The notes under the pieces: generated by a model
Database searches by the model: none
Seen by the model: the letters and a program-made list of their open reading frames with translations, nothing else
Told to the model about the DNA's origin: nothing
Shown: positions 9,389-17,909 of the stretch, piece by piece
Layout of the letters: every line of letters starts with the position of its first letter
Position numbering within the stretch: the stretch's first letter is position 1
Translations under genes and position numbers: made by a program
Source: an uncultured Caryophanales bacterium
GTDB lineage: Bacteria > Bacillota_I > Bacilli_A > RFN20 > CAG-826
Direction of reading: 5' to 3'
Assembly: GCA_946612115.1 (NCBI GenBank)
Contig: CAMOEI010000002.1
Location: 1-64,000 of the forward strand
DNA: 64,000 bases

Positions 9389-9987
9389 TGAGTGTCTTTA
9401 TTTCATTTATTTTAGCGATTATCTCGAGCATGCTTATTGATAACGTTGTTTTATCTAGATTCTACGGTATTTGTCCTTTCTTAGGAGTTAGTAGAAAAGT
9501 TAAATCTTCTTTAGGAATGGGCATTGCTGTTGTCTTTGTTATCGTTTTAGCCACTGTTATTTGTTGGCCTTTATATAATTATGTTTTAGTTCCAGCTGGA
9601 ATTGCTTTTATGGATACAGTGGCGTATATCTTAGTTATCGCCTCATTAGTCCAACTTGTTGGACTCTTCATCAAAAAGTATTCGCCTTCTTTATATAAGA
9701 GTTTAGGAATTTATTTACCTTTAATTACCACAAACTGTGCGGTTTTAGGTGTTGCTCAAAGTAATACTGATCAAGGTTTAAATTTCTTACAATCTCTCGC
9801 TAATGGAGTTGGTACTTCAATTGGATTCTTACTCATTATTGTGACCTTTAGCTGCATTAGAACTAGATTAGAAAGCGCCAATACGCCTAAGGCGTTTAAA
9901 GGTTTGCCAATCGCCTTAATTACAGCGGCGATTATGGCTATTGCCTTTATGGGATTACAAGGATTATTCTCAGGTATTATCGTATGA
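9388..9987 (+). CDS. rnfA: Rnf complex subunit RnfA
   Basis: Homologous to RnfE and inverted in the membrane relative to it (199 residues, six helices). Conserved pieces are NVVLSRFYGICPFLGVS, ITTNCAVLGVA and a glycine-rich NGVGTSIGF segment. The cysteines in GICPF and NCAV are those that hold the shared Fe-S centre in this family. AAGGAGG precedes the ATG, which overlaps the rnfE stop. A 4-bp overlap (ATGA) couples it to the next small gene. Confidence 0.94.
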   Translation: MSVFISFILAIISSMLIDNVVLSRFYGICPFLGVSRKVKSSLGMGIAVVFVIVLATVICWPLYNYVLVPAGIAFMDTVAYILVIASLVQLVGLFIKKYSPSLYKSLGIYLPLITTNCAVLGVAQSNTDQGLNFLQSLANGVGTSIGFLLIIVTFSCIRTRLESANTPKAFKGLPIALITAAIMAIAFMGLQGLFSGIIV

Positions 9988-10181
9988 GTCAAACTGGTTA
10001 TTTAATTCTTGCAATTTCGATACTTGCTGTTCTAGTAGCAACATTTATTATTTCATTTGTTCTCTATAAGAGAACTCCTGTGCCAAAAGGCTGTGAAGAT
10101 ATTCAAATAAGTGAAGATAATTGTAGCGCGTGTTCTAGACATAACGAATGTGCTTTATATAAAGGAAAGGACGAGAAATAA
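9984..10181 (+). CDS. Small Cys-rich single-TM protein inside the Rnf operon
   Basis: 65 residues: one TM helix (about 6-28) followed by a short cytoplasmic tail with four cysteines spaced C-x9-C-x2-C-x5-C. It resembles in style the small Cys-rich membrane proteins of other metal or redox operons, but I do not recognise a named family. It sits between rnfA (4-bp overlap) and the unusually short rnfB (2-bp gap), so it is surely co-translated with Rnf. The four cysteines could bind an Fe-S cluster or metal, and it might replace part of what the shortened RnfB lacks; both ideas are inference. Confidence 0.75.
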   Translation: MSQTGYLILAISILAVLVATFIISFVLYKRTPVPKGCEDIQISEDNCSACSRHNECALYKGKDEK

Positions 10182-10183
10182 TT

Positions 10184-10501
10184 ATGGAAATTTTATATGC
10201 GATTCTCATTTTACTTGGTATAGGCGCACTTTTAGGATTGGGCTTAGCTATCGCTGCAAAAGTTTTACACGTTAAAGAAGATGAAAGAATTGAAGAAGTT
10301 GCTAAAAAACTTCCTAATTATAACTGCGGTAGTTGTGGCTACGCTGGATGTAAATCTCTAGCGGAAGCAATCGTTACTGGAAAAGAAGAAAACTTAAGAA
10401 AATGTAAACCAGGAAAAGAAGACGCAAACTTCAAACCTATTATCGAATATTTGGAGCAACATCCAAATAGTGATGGCACTAAAGTTAAAGTCCATCTTTA
10501 A
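10184..10501 (+). CDS. rnfB: Shortened RnfB lacking the ferredoxin domains
   Basis: Electron-entry subunit of Rnf. This version is only 105 residues: an N-terminal TM helix (3-27) and the four-cysteine Fe-S domain (NYNCGSCGYAGC, Cys 48, 51, 56 and 74). Standard RnfB continues with at least two ferredoxin-type CxxCxxCxxxC clusters and reaches well over 170 residues. Here a clean TAA ends the gene and the apbE ATG follows at once, so there is no leftover ferredoxin sequence and no visible frameshift. The truncation looks natural. Whether the missing clusters are encoded elsewhere cannot be seen here. Confidence 0.88.
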   Translation: MEILYAILILLGIGALLGLGLAIAAKVLHVKEDERIEEVAKKLPNYNCGSCGYAGCKSLAEAIVTGKEENLRKCKPGKEDANFKPIIEYLEQHPNSDGTKVKVHL

Positions 10502-10502
10502 T

Positions 10503-11468
10503 ATGAAAAGATTTTTATCTTTATTACCTATTATCGCCTTAACCTCATGTGTTTCTAACACTTTAGTGTTAGACAGTGAGATTTTTTGTTTTGGGGGAGT
10601 TCCAGTTGATATCACTCTTAATCAAGGTAATAAAGGAGATGTTAAAGAGTTAGAAAATATCACATACTCTATTGACGCTCTTAGTGATAATTATTTAGCT
10701 AGAGATATAAATAATGTTTATACATTAAATCACACTAATAACGCTGTAACTGCAAATGAAAGCCTATATGACTTAATTCAGAAGGCTAATAACGCTAAAG
10801 ATTATGATTCTGGAATTTATTTTAATCCCTTATGTGGATCATTATCTAAAGCCTGGAAAGAATCTTTGTCAGAAAACAAAGTTCTTTCTAATGAGGTTAT
10901 CGAAGAAGAACTAACTAAACTTGACAACTCAAACCTTGAATTTTTAGATAATAATCAAATTAAAAGAAATGGTGAAAGTGAAATTGATTTAGGCGGAATA
11001 GCCAAAGGCTACACTTTAGACATTGCTAAAGAATATTTAGTTAATAGAAATATTAAAAATTACTTAATTAACGCTGGTAGAAGTTCTTTATTAATTGGGG
11101 AAAAAGTTAATACCTCTAATGGATTATTTAGAGTCGGACTTCCAAAAGAAGAATATCCTAACCATCATATTAAAGTTAAAAATTGTTTTGTTTCTACAAG
11201 TGGAACAGCTGAACAAGGAAGAGTAATTGAAGGAGTTAAATATTCACATATTGTAAATCCTATTACTGGTAGTGCGATTAATAATTATGACGCAGTTATT
11301 GTTATTAGTGATGTCGGATATTTAGGTGATGTTTTATCCACCTCTATGATGATGTGCACAATTGACCAAATTAAGCAAATAGAGACAGATAAAAACGTTA
11401 AAGTAATAGTCATTAAAGATCACAAAATTGAATATAAAAATTCTAGTATCGAGGTCTATAGAAACTGA
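10503..11468 (+). CDS. apbE: ApbE-family FMN transferase lipoprotein
   Basis: Transfers FMN from FAD onto a Thr/Ser of RnfD and RnfG outside the membrane. The start at 10503 gives a lipoprotein signal ending LTSC; the longer in-frame start at 10470 lies within rnfB and is rejected. The core signatures are IDLGGIAKGYTLD (flavin/Mg site), NAGRS, VSTSGTAEQ, HIVNPITG and GDVLSTSMM. At 321 residues it is near the family length. Its place right after rnfB fits the known pairing of ApbE with Rnf. It overlaps the next gene by one base. Confidence 0.93.
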   Translation: MKRFLSLLPIIALTSCVSNTLVLDSEIFCFGGVPVDITLNQGNKGDVKELENITYSIDALSDNYLARDINNVYTLNHTNNAVTANESLYDLIQKANNAKDYDSGIYFNPLCGSLSKAWKESLSENKVLSNEVIEEELTKLDNSNLEFLDNNQIKRNGESEIDLGGIAKGYTLDIAKEYLVNRNIKNYLINAGRSSLLIGEKVNTSNGLFRVGLPKEEYPNHHIKVKNCFVSTSGTAEQGRVIEGVKYSHIVNPITGSAINNYDAVIVISDVGYLGDVLSTSMMMCTIDQIKQIETDKNVKVIVIKDHKIEYKNSSIEVYRN

Positions 11469-11845
11469 TGGATAAAAAGAAACTCAAAAACGACTTGATA
11501 TTGATTGGTTCCATTCTTTTAGTTGTGGTCATTAGTATTGTGATTTTAGCTTTAAATCGTGCAAAAACCCATTTATTTGCGAGAATTTCTGTCGCTAATC
11601 AAGTTGTTGAGACAGTTGATTTAGATAAAAAAGAAGATAGATATATTGAAGTTCAAGGTGTTAAAGGAATAGTTAAAATTCACACCAAGAATGGCGCTAT
11701 TGCGATAGTGGAATCTAATTGCCCTCATCAAGATTGCGTTCATATGGGTTATGTCTCAGAAGCAGGTAGACCAATAATCTGTACTTATAATCAAGTAGTT
11801 ATCACAATTATTGGCGCTTCAACAGTTAACGATGTGGAGCTTTAA
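11468..11845 (+). CDS. NusG domain II-type membrane protein of the Rnf operon
   Basis: 125 residues: an N-terminal TM helix (about 10-30) then a small beta-rich domain of the NusG_II type. This family is often found beside ApbE and the Gx transporter in Firmicutes Rnf operons. The motif CPHQDC (conserved as C-P-x-x-x-C) and a third cysteine (IICTYNQVVI) are present; they could form a redox or metal site. The TAA stop is one base from the next ATG. The precise function is unknown. Confidence 0.8.
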   Translation: MDKKKLKNDLILIGSILLVVVISIVILALNRAKTHLFARISVANQVVETVDLDKKEDRYIEVQGVKGIVKIHTKNGAIAIVESNCPHQDCVHMGYVSEAGRPIICTYNQVVITIIGASTVNDVEL

Positions 11846-11846
11846 G

Positions 11847-12365
11847 ATGAAGGTTCAAAAAATTGCTTTAATTGCTATATTAACCACTGCCACTGTTGTT
11901 ATTGGTATAGTGGAGTCTTTTATTCCATCTATTGGTATTCCAGGAATTAAACTTGGCTTAGCTAATATCATGATTTTAGTTACATTATATGAACTCGGAA
12001 TAGTAGAGGCTGTTTTTGTTGATTTTGTTAGAGTTATTCTAGTTAGTTTGATTAGAGGCTCATTTTTGTCTATGGGATTTGTAATGTCTTTAACTGGAGC
12101 GGTCATGTCATTAGGTATCATGATTCTATTTTATTTATTAATAAAAAAGTTTTCGATAATTGGTGTTTCAGTTGTTGGAGCGATATTCCATGTTGTTGGA
12201 CAAATCTTAATTGCGATGATTTATTTAGGTACAACTTATGTTTTATATTATTTGCCATTTATCGGTCTTAGCGCGGTTATCACTGGTGTTTTAGTTGGAA
12301 TTGCAGCGCAGTTAATAATTAGGACAAATGTTATTAAGAAATTGAAAGAAAGATATAACTTTTAG
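11847..12365 (+). CDS. Gx-type membrane transporter (annotated as heptaprenyl diphosphate synthase component I)
   Basis: 172 residues and about five TM helices. The pattern ESFIPSIGIPGIKLGLANIM near the N-terminus is characteristic of the Gx transporter / heptaprenyl synthase component I family, an ECF S-component-like membrane protein. I chose the ATG at 11847 because the longer frame from 11811 runs inside the NusG-II gene, and GTGGAG lies 9-13 bp upstream. Members regularly follow apbE and NusG-II in Rnf clusters, which suggests a flavin- or precursor-related transport role, but the substrate is not known. Confidence 0.82.
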   Translation: MKVQKIALIAILTTATVVIGIVESFIPSIGIPGIKLGLANIMILVTLYELGIVEAVFVDFVRVILVSLIRGSFLSMGFVMSLTGAVMSLGIMILFYLLIKKFSIIGVSVVGAIFHVVGQILIAMIYLGTTYVLYYLPFIGLSAVITGVLVGIAAQLIIRTNVIKKLKERYNF

Positions 12366-12395
12366 TATTATTAAAATAATAGAGGACCATATATT

Positions 12396-13967
12396 ATGAA
12401 AAAGTTCATTCGTAATTTACTATCTGGTTATTTGTTGATCTTTTTCTTATTAATTCTACAAATCTTAATCGTTATCGCTTATGAGAATTTTTTAGATGTT
12501 ATCTTAAGCGCTATAGGTATTGAAGATAGCATATGGGTAGTATTAATTACTTTACTCATTCACATTATTCAAGCAATTGTAGCAGTTATTTTATTCTTCA
12601 GAATACTTGTTAAAGATGAAGACCCTGAGTTTAAAATTGCTTGGTTAATCGGCTTATTGATTATGCCAGTATTCACCATGTTCATTTATCTGATTTTTGG
12701 TAATCACGGCATTAGAAAGAAAGACCGTAGAATTGTCGAGGCTAGCGAAGCTGCAAACCGTAAATATATTAATGGTGAAGGAAGAAACGAAGAACAATAT
12801 GTTGAAGGCTTAGGTCGCGCTCATAGTGTGTTTAACTATATTGAAAATACCGCTAAAGTGCCTGGACACATGAATAATAAAATAACCTACTATAAAACTG
12901 GAGAAGAATTTTTCCCTGAAATGATGAGATGTTTAAGATTAGCAAAAGAATTTATCTTTATTGAATTCTTTATTATTTCTGATGGAAAGCTTTGGGATGA
13001 GGTTCAAGAGATTTTAATTGAAAAAGCTAAAGAAGGAGTAGAGGTCAGATTAATCTATGATGACATGGGCTGCACTGGCACAATTGAGCCTTCAACTCCT
13101 AGAATTTTAGGCAAATACGGCATTAAATGTTATAAATTCCATCCATTTAGACCAATTTTAAGTGGTGCCTATAATAACAGAGATCATAGAAAAATTGTTG
13201 TTGTTGATCATCAATTTGGTTTTACAGGCGGAATGAATCTTGCTGATGAATATGGAAATATCATCGAAAGATTTGGATATTGGAAAGACACAATGGTGAA
13301 AATTGAAGGTAGTGCAATAAATAACCTCATTTCAACCTTCTTACAAAACTACGATATCGCTTGCGGACATGTCAGTAATTTCTCTATTTATTTAAAGCAT
13401 CCTTATAAAGAATATAAAGGTGAAGGCTATGTTATTCCTTTTGGAGATGGTCCTGGTGGAATTGATAATGCTTTAATTGGGGAACAAAACTATATCAACA
13501 TCTTGAATTACGCTCAAAAAGAAGTATTTATTTCTACACCTTATTTAGTTCCTACTTACCCGCTTGTTGATGCTTTAAGAAATGCCGCTCTTAGAGGAGT
13601 TAAAGTTCATTTAATTCTTCCAGGGATCCCTGATAAGAAGATGGTTTATTTAGTTGCTAAGAGTCACTTCAAATATTTATTACAAGCTTGCGTTAATATT
13701 TACTACTATAAGCCAGGATTTAATCATATGAAATCTGCCTTAGCAGATGATGAACTAGCGTTCGTAGGAACAATTAATTTCGATTTCAGAAGTCTAGTTC
13801 ACCATTTTGAATGTGGTATTGATTTATATAAGACTCCTTGTATGAAAGATATCAGAAAGGATTTTGAAGAGATGCTTTCGGTTTGTGAAAAGGTTCCTAC
13901 TGATTTCAAACTTAAAAAAGGAAGATTCCTTTGTACAATACTTAAACTCTTCTACCCATTACTGTAA
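12396..13967 (+). CDS. cls: Cardiolipin synthase, phospholipase D family
   Basis: Condenses two phosphatidylglycerol molecules into cardiolipin at the membrane. The 523-residue protein has two N-terminal TM helices (about 12-35 and 42-65) and two HKD motifs, HRKIVVVD in the first PLD domain and HMKSALAD in the second, each with the expected following FxGxxN-type segment (GFTGGMNLADEY; AFVGTINFDFRS). The length is typical. AGAGGA precedes the ATG. It starts 30 bp after the Rnf-linked genes and runs into the HAD gene with a 2-bp gap. Confidence 0.93.
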   Translation: MKKFIRNLLSGYLLIFFLLILQILIVIAYENFLDVILSAIGIEDSIWVVLITLLIHIIQAIVAVILFFRILVKDEDPEFKIAWLIGLLIMPVFTMFIYLIFGNHGIRKKDRRIVEASEAANRKYINGEGRNEEQYVEGLGRAHSVFNYIENTAKVPGHMNNKITYYKTGEEFFPEMMRCLRLAKEFIFIEFFIISDGKLWDEVQEILIEKAKEGVEVRLIYDDMGCTGTIEPSTPRILGKYGIKCYKFHPFRPILSGAYNNRDHRKIVVVDHQFGFTGGMNLADEYGNIIERFGYWKDTMVKIEGSAINNLISTFLQNYDIACGHVSNFSIYLKHPYKEYKGEGYVIPFGDGPGGIDNALIGEQNYINILNYAQKEVFISTPYLVPTYPLVDALRNAALRGVKVHLILPGIPDKKMVYLVAKSHFKYLLQACVNIYYYKPGFNHMKSALADDELAFVGTINFDFRSLVHHFECGIDLYKTPCMKDIRKDFEEMLSVCEKVPTDFKLKKGRFLCTILKLFYPLL

Positions 13968-13969
13968 TT

Positions 13970-14638
13970 ATGGTTTTCAATTTAAAAGAACTACGTAATA
14001 AACTCGCTAACACTGATGTGCTATTTTTTGATTTAGATGGAACTTTAATTGATACTGAACCTCTATATTTTAGATTCTGGAAAGAAGCTACTGAATTCTA
14101 TGGTAGAGAATTAAGTGATACCGAAGCTTTATCAATGAGAAGTAGAGACAATCAAAGCGCTAGAGCGTTTCTTACTGAAATCAGTAATGGAGTTCTAGAT
14201 TACGACTTAGTTAAAGCCAAAAGAATTGAGCTGATGAGTAAGTATTTGAAAGTCTATCCAATTCAATTGAAGCCATGCGCTAAAGAGTTTCTTAGAAAGA
14301 TGAAAAAGTTAGGCAAAACAATATATATTGTTACCTCTAATACAGTCGATAAGGCCGCTAGAATCATTAAGGAAATTGGTTTTACTAGTTTTGTCGATAA
14401 TATTATTTCCGCTAAAGATGTCGAAAGAGGCAAACCGCATCCAGATGTTTATTTAAAAGCAGCGGAAGTTGCTAATAAAAATATTAAAGATGTTATTGTC
14501 TTTGAAGATTCACCCAATGGACTAATTTCTTCATTTAATAGCGGGGCCTACACTGTGATGATTGAAGATATCGATGAATATAATCCTTCTATGAATTATG
14601 TTCATGCCGCTATTAAATCTTTTAAAGATATAATTTAA
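13970..14638 (+). CDS. HAD-superfamily phosphatase, beta-phosphoglucomutase-like
   Basis: 222 residues with all four HAD motifs: FFDLDGTLIDTEP (nucleophile D21, acid/base D23), VTSNT (motif II), the lysine in RGKPHPDVY (motif III) and VIVFEDSPNG (motif IV). The helical cap after motif I matches subfamily IA, which includes beta-phosphoglucomutase and phosphoglycolate-like phosphatases. Being just ahead of an amylase and in a starch-using genome, a beta-PGM or sugar-phosphate phosphatase role is reasonable but not proven; these subfamilies cannot be separated by eye. Confidence 0.8.
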   Translation: MVFNLKELRNKLANTDVLFFDLDGTLIDTEPLYFRFWKEATEFYGRELSDTEALSMRSRDNQSARAFLTEISNGVLDYDLVKAKRIELMSKYLKVYPIQLKPCAKEFLRKMKKLGKTIYIVTSNTVDKAARIIKEIGFTSFVDNIISAKDVERGKPHPDVYLKAAEVANKNIKDVIVFEDSPNGLISSFNSGAYTVMIEDIDEYNPSMNYVHAAIKSFKDII

Positions 14639-14646
14639 AACTGATT

Positions 14647-16650
14647 ATGAAAAAGACACTTCGCTTATTAATAACCTCGTTAATCGTCTTGACTCCTTTA
14701 ACTGCGTGTAGTAATGCCGCTCCTAGTGAACAAACTAGTAATGTGAGAGTCGAAAGTGTTTCATTAAATAAAAAAGAACTATCTTTACATGTTGGAGATG
14801 AGTTTACTTTAGTAGCAACTATTTCTCCAATTGATGCGACCAATAAATCAGTTAGATTCCAATCCTCAAATAATAGTGTTGCTACTATTTCTAGTAGTGG
14901 ACTAGTTGTCGCAAAAAAGATTGGAAAATCTTCTTTATCAGTTATTACTTTAGATGGTTCTAAAGCTGCGGTTTGTAAACTTACAGTTGTTGATGATAGT
15001 TCACCTGTTGATCCTGTTGATCCAGTAGATCCAGAAGAAGATCTATGCACAATATCTTTTAACTCTAATGGTGGAACTGGATATATGAGTCCAGTCACTG
15101 ATATTAATAGAGGTAGTCCATATACCGCTCCTAGCTGCAGTTTTACTCCACCAACAAATAAAGAATTTGCGGGTTGGAAAATAGATAACGCTGGCGCATT
15201 ATTACCGGTTGGTAACGTTATTTATATCACCGGCGATTGTGTTTTCTATGCGCAGTGGACTGATTCATATGACCCAGATAATCCTAATTATTTTGATGAG
15301 CATGATTTAACCATGCAAGATTATACGGTCTTACATTGTTGGAGCTGGAAGATGAGTGAAATTCAAGCTAATCTTGATAAAATCAAGAACGCTGGATTTA
15401 AGAGCATTCAAATCTCCCCAATGCAACCTCAATTAGATTATTATTACGATCCAAATTACGCCAAATGGGAAGACCAGTGGTGGAAGTTATATCAACCTCT
15501 TGGATTTACTATCGCAACGGGCAATAATCAAAACGTTTTAGGTAATAAAGATGATTTAAGAAATCTATGCTCTTCCGCTAGTCAAAAAGGCATCAAGATT
15601 ATCGTCGATGTTGTCGCTAACCATTTAGCGGGTGGAAACGATAAACAATTAAACTGGAATGTTCAAAATATTGAACCTGAAATCTATAACCAAAATTTAA
15701 TTCATACATTAGGAAATAAAACCGCTGCTCAAGATCCTACATACAATTCTCACACTGATTGGATAGTTCAAGGCGCGATTGGAGGATTCCCTGATTTACA
15801 AACTGAAAATCCAATTGTTCAAAATCGTGTTCTTTCATTATTGAAAGAATATATTGATGTTGGAGTCTCTGGATTTAGATTTGATGCTGCTAAACATATC
15901 GAAACCCCTGATGATGGAGAATACGCTAGTAATTTCTGGCCAACTGTTTTAAATGGGGCAACCGAATACGCTACAAATAAAGGAAAAGATAAACCATATT
16001 ATTACGGAGAAATTTTAACCACTCCTGGCACTAAGCGTAGTTTCGACTGGTATACAAAGTATATGTCAGTGACTGATGATGAAGAAGGAACTAAAGTCAT
16101 TGATGCGGTTAATAACCACGCTGTTGGTCCAGTTGCGTATACTTCTAGATATAAAACCACTTTAGAAGGTAAATATCTTATGCTATGGGGAGAATCTCAT
16201 GATACCTACGCTAATACTTGGGGTTATACAAAAGATATGGATCAAGAAGCAATTGATAAAGCTTATGTCTTACAAACTACTAGAGCAAGAGCGAACTCTT
16301 TATATTTCTCGCGCGCTACACATAATACGATTATAGGTACAGCAACTTCAGATGCCTATTCATCTAATCTAATCAAATGCGCAAATAACTTTCACTCTAA
16401 ATTAGTGAATTTAAAAGAGAATATCTTTGAAAGTGAAGGATGTTACGTTAATGAAAGAGGGACTAGAGGGATTGCTGTTATTAGAATGGCTAATACTTCT
16501 GGTAATGTCACTATTTCTCTACAAAATGTAAAAGAAGGAACGTACATAAATTTATTAGACGGTAAATCCTATACCGTTACAAATAAAACAGTTACTCTTT
16601 CTCTTGTGGACGATATTGCTTTATTAATTAGAAGCGATATTAATCAATAA
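14647..16650 (+). CDS. Secreted alpha-amylase lipoprotein: Big_2 + InlB repeat + GH13
   Basis: Hydrolyses alpha-1,4-glucans outside the cell. The 667 residues read: a lipoprotein signal (LTAC, Cys21), a Big_2 Ig-like domain (about 35-115), a PVDPVDPVDP linker, a Listeria-Bacteroides (InlB B) repeat with FNSNGGTG and FYAQW (132-205), then a GH13 barrel. The catalytic residues fit D413 (GFRFDAAKH), E455 (YYGEIL) and D519 (GESHD). The barrel is of the compact bacterial type with VDVVANH. It is the last gene before the terminator at 16672 and appears to share the Rnf-cls-HAD transcript. Confidence 0.92.
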   Translation: MKKTLRLLITSLIVLTPLTACSNAAPSEQTSNVRVESVSLNKKELSLHVGDEFTLVATISPIDATNKSVRFQSSNNSVATISSSGLVVAKKIGKSSLSVITLDGSKAAVCKLTVVDDSSPVDPVDPVDPEEDLCTISFNSNGGTGYMSPVTDINRGSPYTAPSCSFTPPTNKEFAGWKIDNAGALLPVGNVIYITGDCVFYAQWTDSYDPDNPNYFDEHDLTMQDYTVLHCWSWKMSEIQANLDKIKNAGFKSIQISPMQPQLDYYYDPNYAKWEDQWWKLYQPLGFTIATGNNQNVLGNKDDLRNLCSSASQKGIKIIVDVVANHLAGGNDKQLNWNVQNIEPEIYNQNLIHTLGNKTAAQDPTYNSHTDWIVQGAIGGFPDLQTENPIVQNRVLSLLKEYIDVGVSGFRFDAAKHIETPDDGEYASNFWPTVLNGATEYATNKGKDKPYYYGEILTTPGTKRSFDWYTKYMSVTDDEEGTKVIDAVNNHAVGPVAYTSRYKTTLEGKYLMLWGESHDTYANTWGYTKDMDQEAIDKAYVLQTTRARANSLYFSRATHNTIIGTATSDAYSSNLIKCANNFHSKLVNLKENIFESEGCYVNERGTRGIAVIRMANTSGNVTISLQNVKEGTYINLLDGKSYTVTNKTVTLSLVDDIALLIRSDINQ

Positions 16651-16671
16651 TAAATAATATATATAAGGAAT

Positions 16672-16698
16672 AATTAGGCGAAAAAAGCCTAATTTTTT
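16672..16698 (+). terminator. Intrinsic terminator after the amylase
   Basis: An 8-bp perfect stem (16672-16679 with 16687-16694), GAAAAAA loop and a T run. It ends the Rnf-to-amylase transcript and separates it from the RNA gene downstream. Confidence 0.85.
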
Positions 16699-16748
16699 CA
16701 TACAAAAAACAATAAAAAATAAATATTTAACAAAAAAATATAAAAAAT

Positions 16749-16771
16749 AAAGTAATACTTAGTATTACTTT
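16749..16771. promoter_or_regulatory. 23-bp perfect palindrome upstream of the RNA promoter
   Basis: AAAGTAATACT and its exact inverse complement flank a single central T. It ends 35 bp before the -35 box of the RNA gene, inside very A-rich DNA. It could be an operator or an UP-like element; no T tract follows that would make it a terminator. Confidence 0.5.
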
Positions 16772-16805
16772 GAAAAGTATTTTATAAAAAAATTAAAAAA
16801 ACCGC

Positions 16806-16834
16806 TTGACGAAAATAATAAAAAAGCACATACT
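16806..16834 (+). promoter_or_regulatory. Promoter of the large structured RNA
   Basis: TTGACG (16806-16811), 17 bp, CATACT (16829-16834). The predicted start is near 16841, right at the first hairpin of the RNA. The -35 is strong (5 of 6) and the -10 moderate (4 of 6). Upstream DNA is A-tract rich. Confidence 0.6.
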
Positions 16835-16902
16835 AGATGTCACCAACACCCGAAAGGGCAGTTGGGGAGAACTAAACAACGATAGTTGTTTAATAGGCTC
16901 GA

Positions 16903-17236
16903 GACTAGATAAGACAATCGCCGCCAAAGAAGTTGACACAGCGACAGTGAGATTAAAGAAGAAATTCAAAAGCTCACCAAAAATAAAGCGATTGCACTAG
17001 CACGAATGCTTAGCAATAAGTATTCAAGGTGATTCCTCCCTGCTTGCAGTGGATGATGAGTTAGAACTTAACATCGTAATGCCACCACCTGACACGAACG
17101 AAGAGGAATGAAGACGAAGGCTAATAACCCCGCCATAATGACCAGATCACGCTACAGTCAACTCAAAACGTGACGCAATCGATTGAAGAAATCTTCGGAA
17201 AATCAATCGTAGAAGCCTAAGGTCCTAAAGTTTAGC
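16903..17236 (+). repeat. RNA repeat unit 1
   Basis: Begins with GACTAGATAAG (16903-16913). Holds GATTGCACTAGCA (about 16990-17002), CCTC...TGG around a CTGC/GCAG hairpin, the GTTAGAACTTAAC hairpin closed by GAT/ATC (17055-17075), GACACGA (17091-17097), GGCTAATAAC (17119-17128) and a TCACG/CGTGA helix (17147-17173). Confidence 0.7.
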
Positions 17237-17552
17237 TCTAAAAAGATGACCAACCATTAACGACAACGTTGATAGTCAGGTTCCAGAATTAAATCTTCTG
17301 GTCAATGGTCGCAAAGAGCTGTCTCAATCGCAAGAAAGAGACAAACGGCAAACCTCCCTCCTAGAGTGGTCGCTGAGTTAGAACTTAACAGCTTAAAAAA
17401 CCACCGCCGGACACGATCAAAGAGGCAAAAACAAAATTCTAGAAGCTAATTGCTACTAGAGAAACCTAAATCTCATTACTCAACTCAAAGTGAGATGATA
17501 ACGGGCAAACTAGAAAAGGAAAACCCGCGAAGAAAAGGACTAAAGAGTTCAA
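17237..17552 (+). repeat. RNA repeat unit 2
   Basis: The most diverged unit at its start (AAGATGACC in place of GACTAGATAAG). It keeps GGTCAATGGTCGCA (17300-17313), CCTC...TGG, the GTTAGAACTTAAC hairpin now closed by GCT/AGC (17372-17392), GGACACGA (17409-17416), AGCTAATTGC (17444-17453) and an ATCTCA/TGAGAT helix (17470-17496). Confidence 0.7.
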
Positions 17553-17820
17553 GACTAGATAAGTCAACCAACTCCTCTAAATTGATATGGGAGTTCCATG
17601 GAATTAAAAAAAGTGGTCAATGGTTGCACTAGCAAAGGTTCCCTGAAAAGGTGAACATCGGTACGATCCTCACTGATAGCTTGCTATCACTGGTCGCTGC
17701 GTTAGAGTTTGACAGCGTAAACCCAGTACCGGACAAGACGAAAAGGATAACAGCCTCGAAGCTAATAACTAGAGGAAGCTGGCCACCAGTTCGCTAATCA
17801 GTTTAAAACGAACTGCCAAC
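17553..17820 (+). repeat. RNA repeat unit 3
   Basis: Begins GACTAGATAAG (17553-17563). Holds GGTCAATGGTTGCACTAGCA (17615-17634), a GAAA-tetraloop hairpin (17638-17656), CCTC...TGG around GATAGC/GCTATC, a GTTAGAGTTTGAC hairpin closed by GCT/AGC, GGACAAGA (17731-17738), AGCTAATAAC (17760-17769) and an AGTTCG/CGAACT helix (17788-17814). Confidence 0.7.
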
Positions 17821-17909
17821 AAGAAGCACCACCAGCCAAAAGGAACTTAACTTATACTTCTGTGTCGCAGGGATTCATCCCTGCCACAGGGCATCGGTTA
17901 AAAACAGTA

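Noticed and set aside
14622-15098. Minus-strand reading frame opposite the amylase
   Set aside because: A shadow of the amylase gene; no signal, no Shine-Dalgarno and no protein family.
16806-17000. Short plus-strand reading frame at the 5' end of the large RNA
   Set aside because: Its start codon lies in the promoter, there is no Shine-Dalgarno, and the sequence is better explained by RNA hairpins that recur in the other two units.
17450-17632. 60-codon reading frame inside RNA unit 2/3
   Set aside because: It crosses the unit boundary, has no Shine-Dalgarno and no counterpart in the other units, and overlaps covarying stems.
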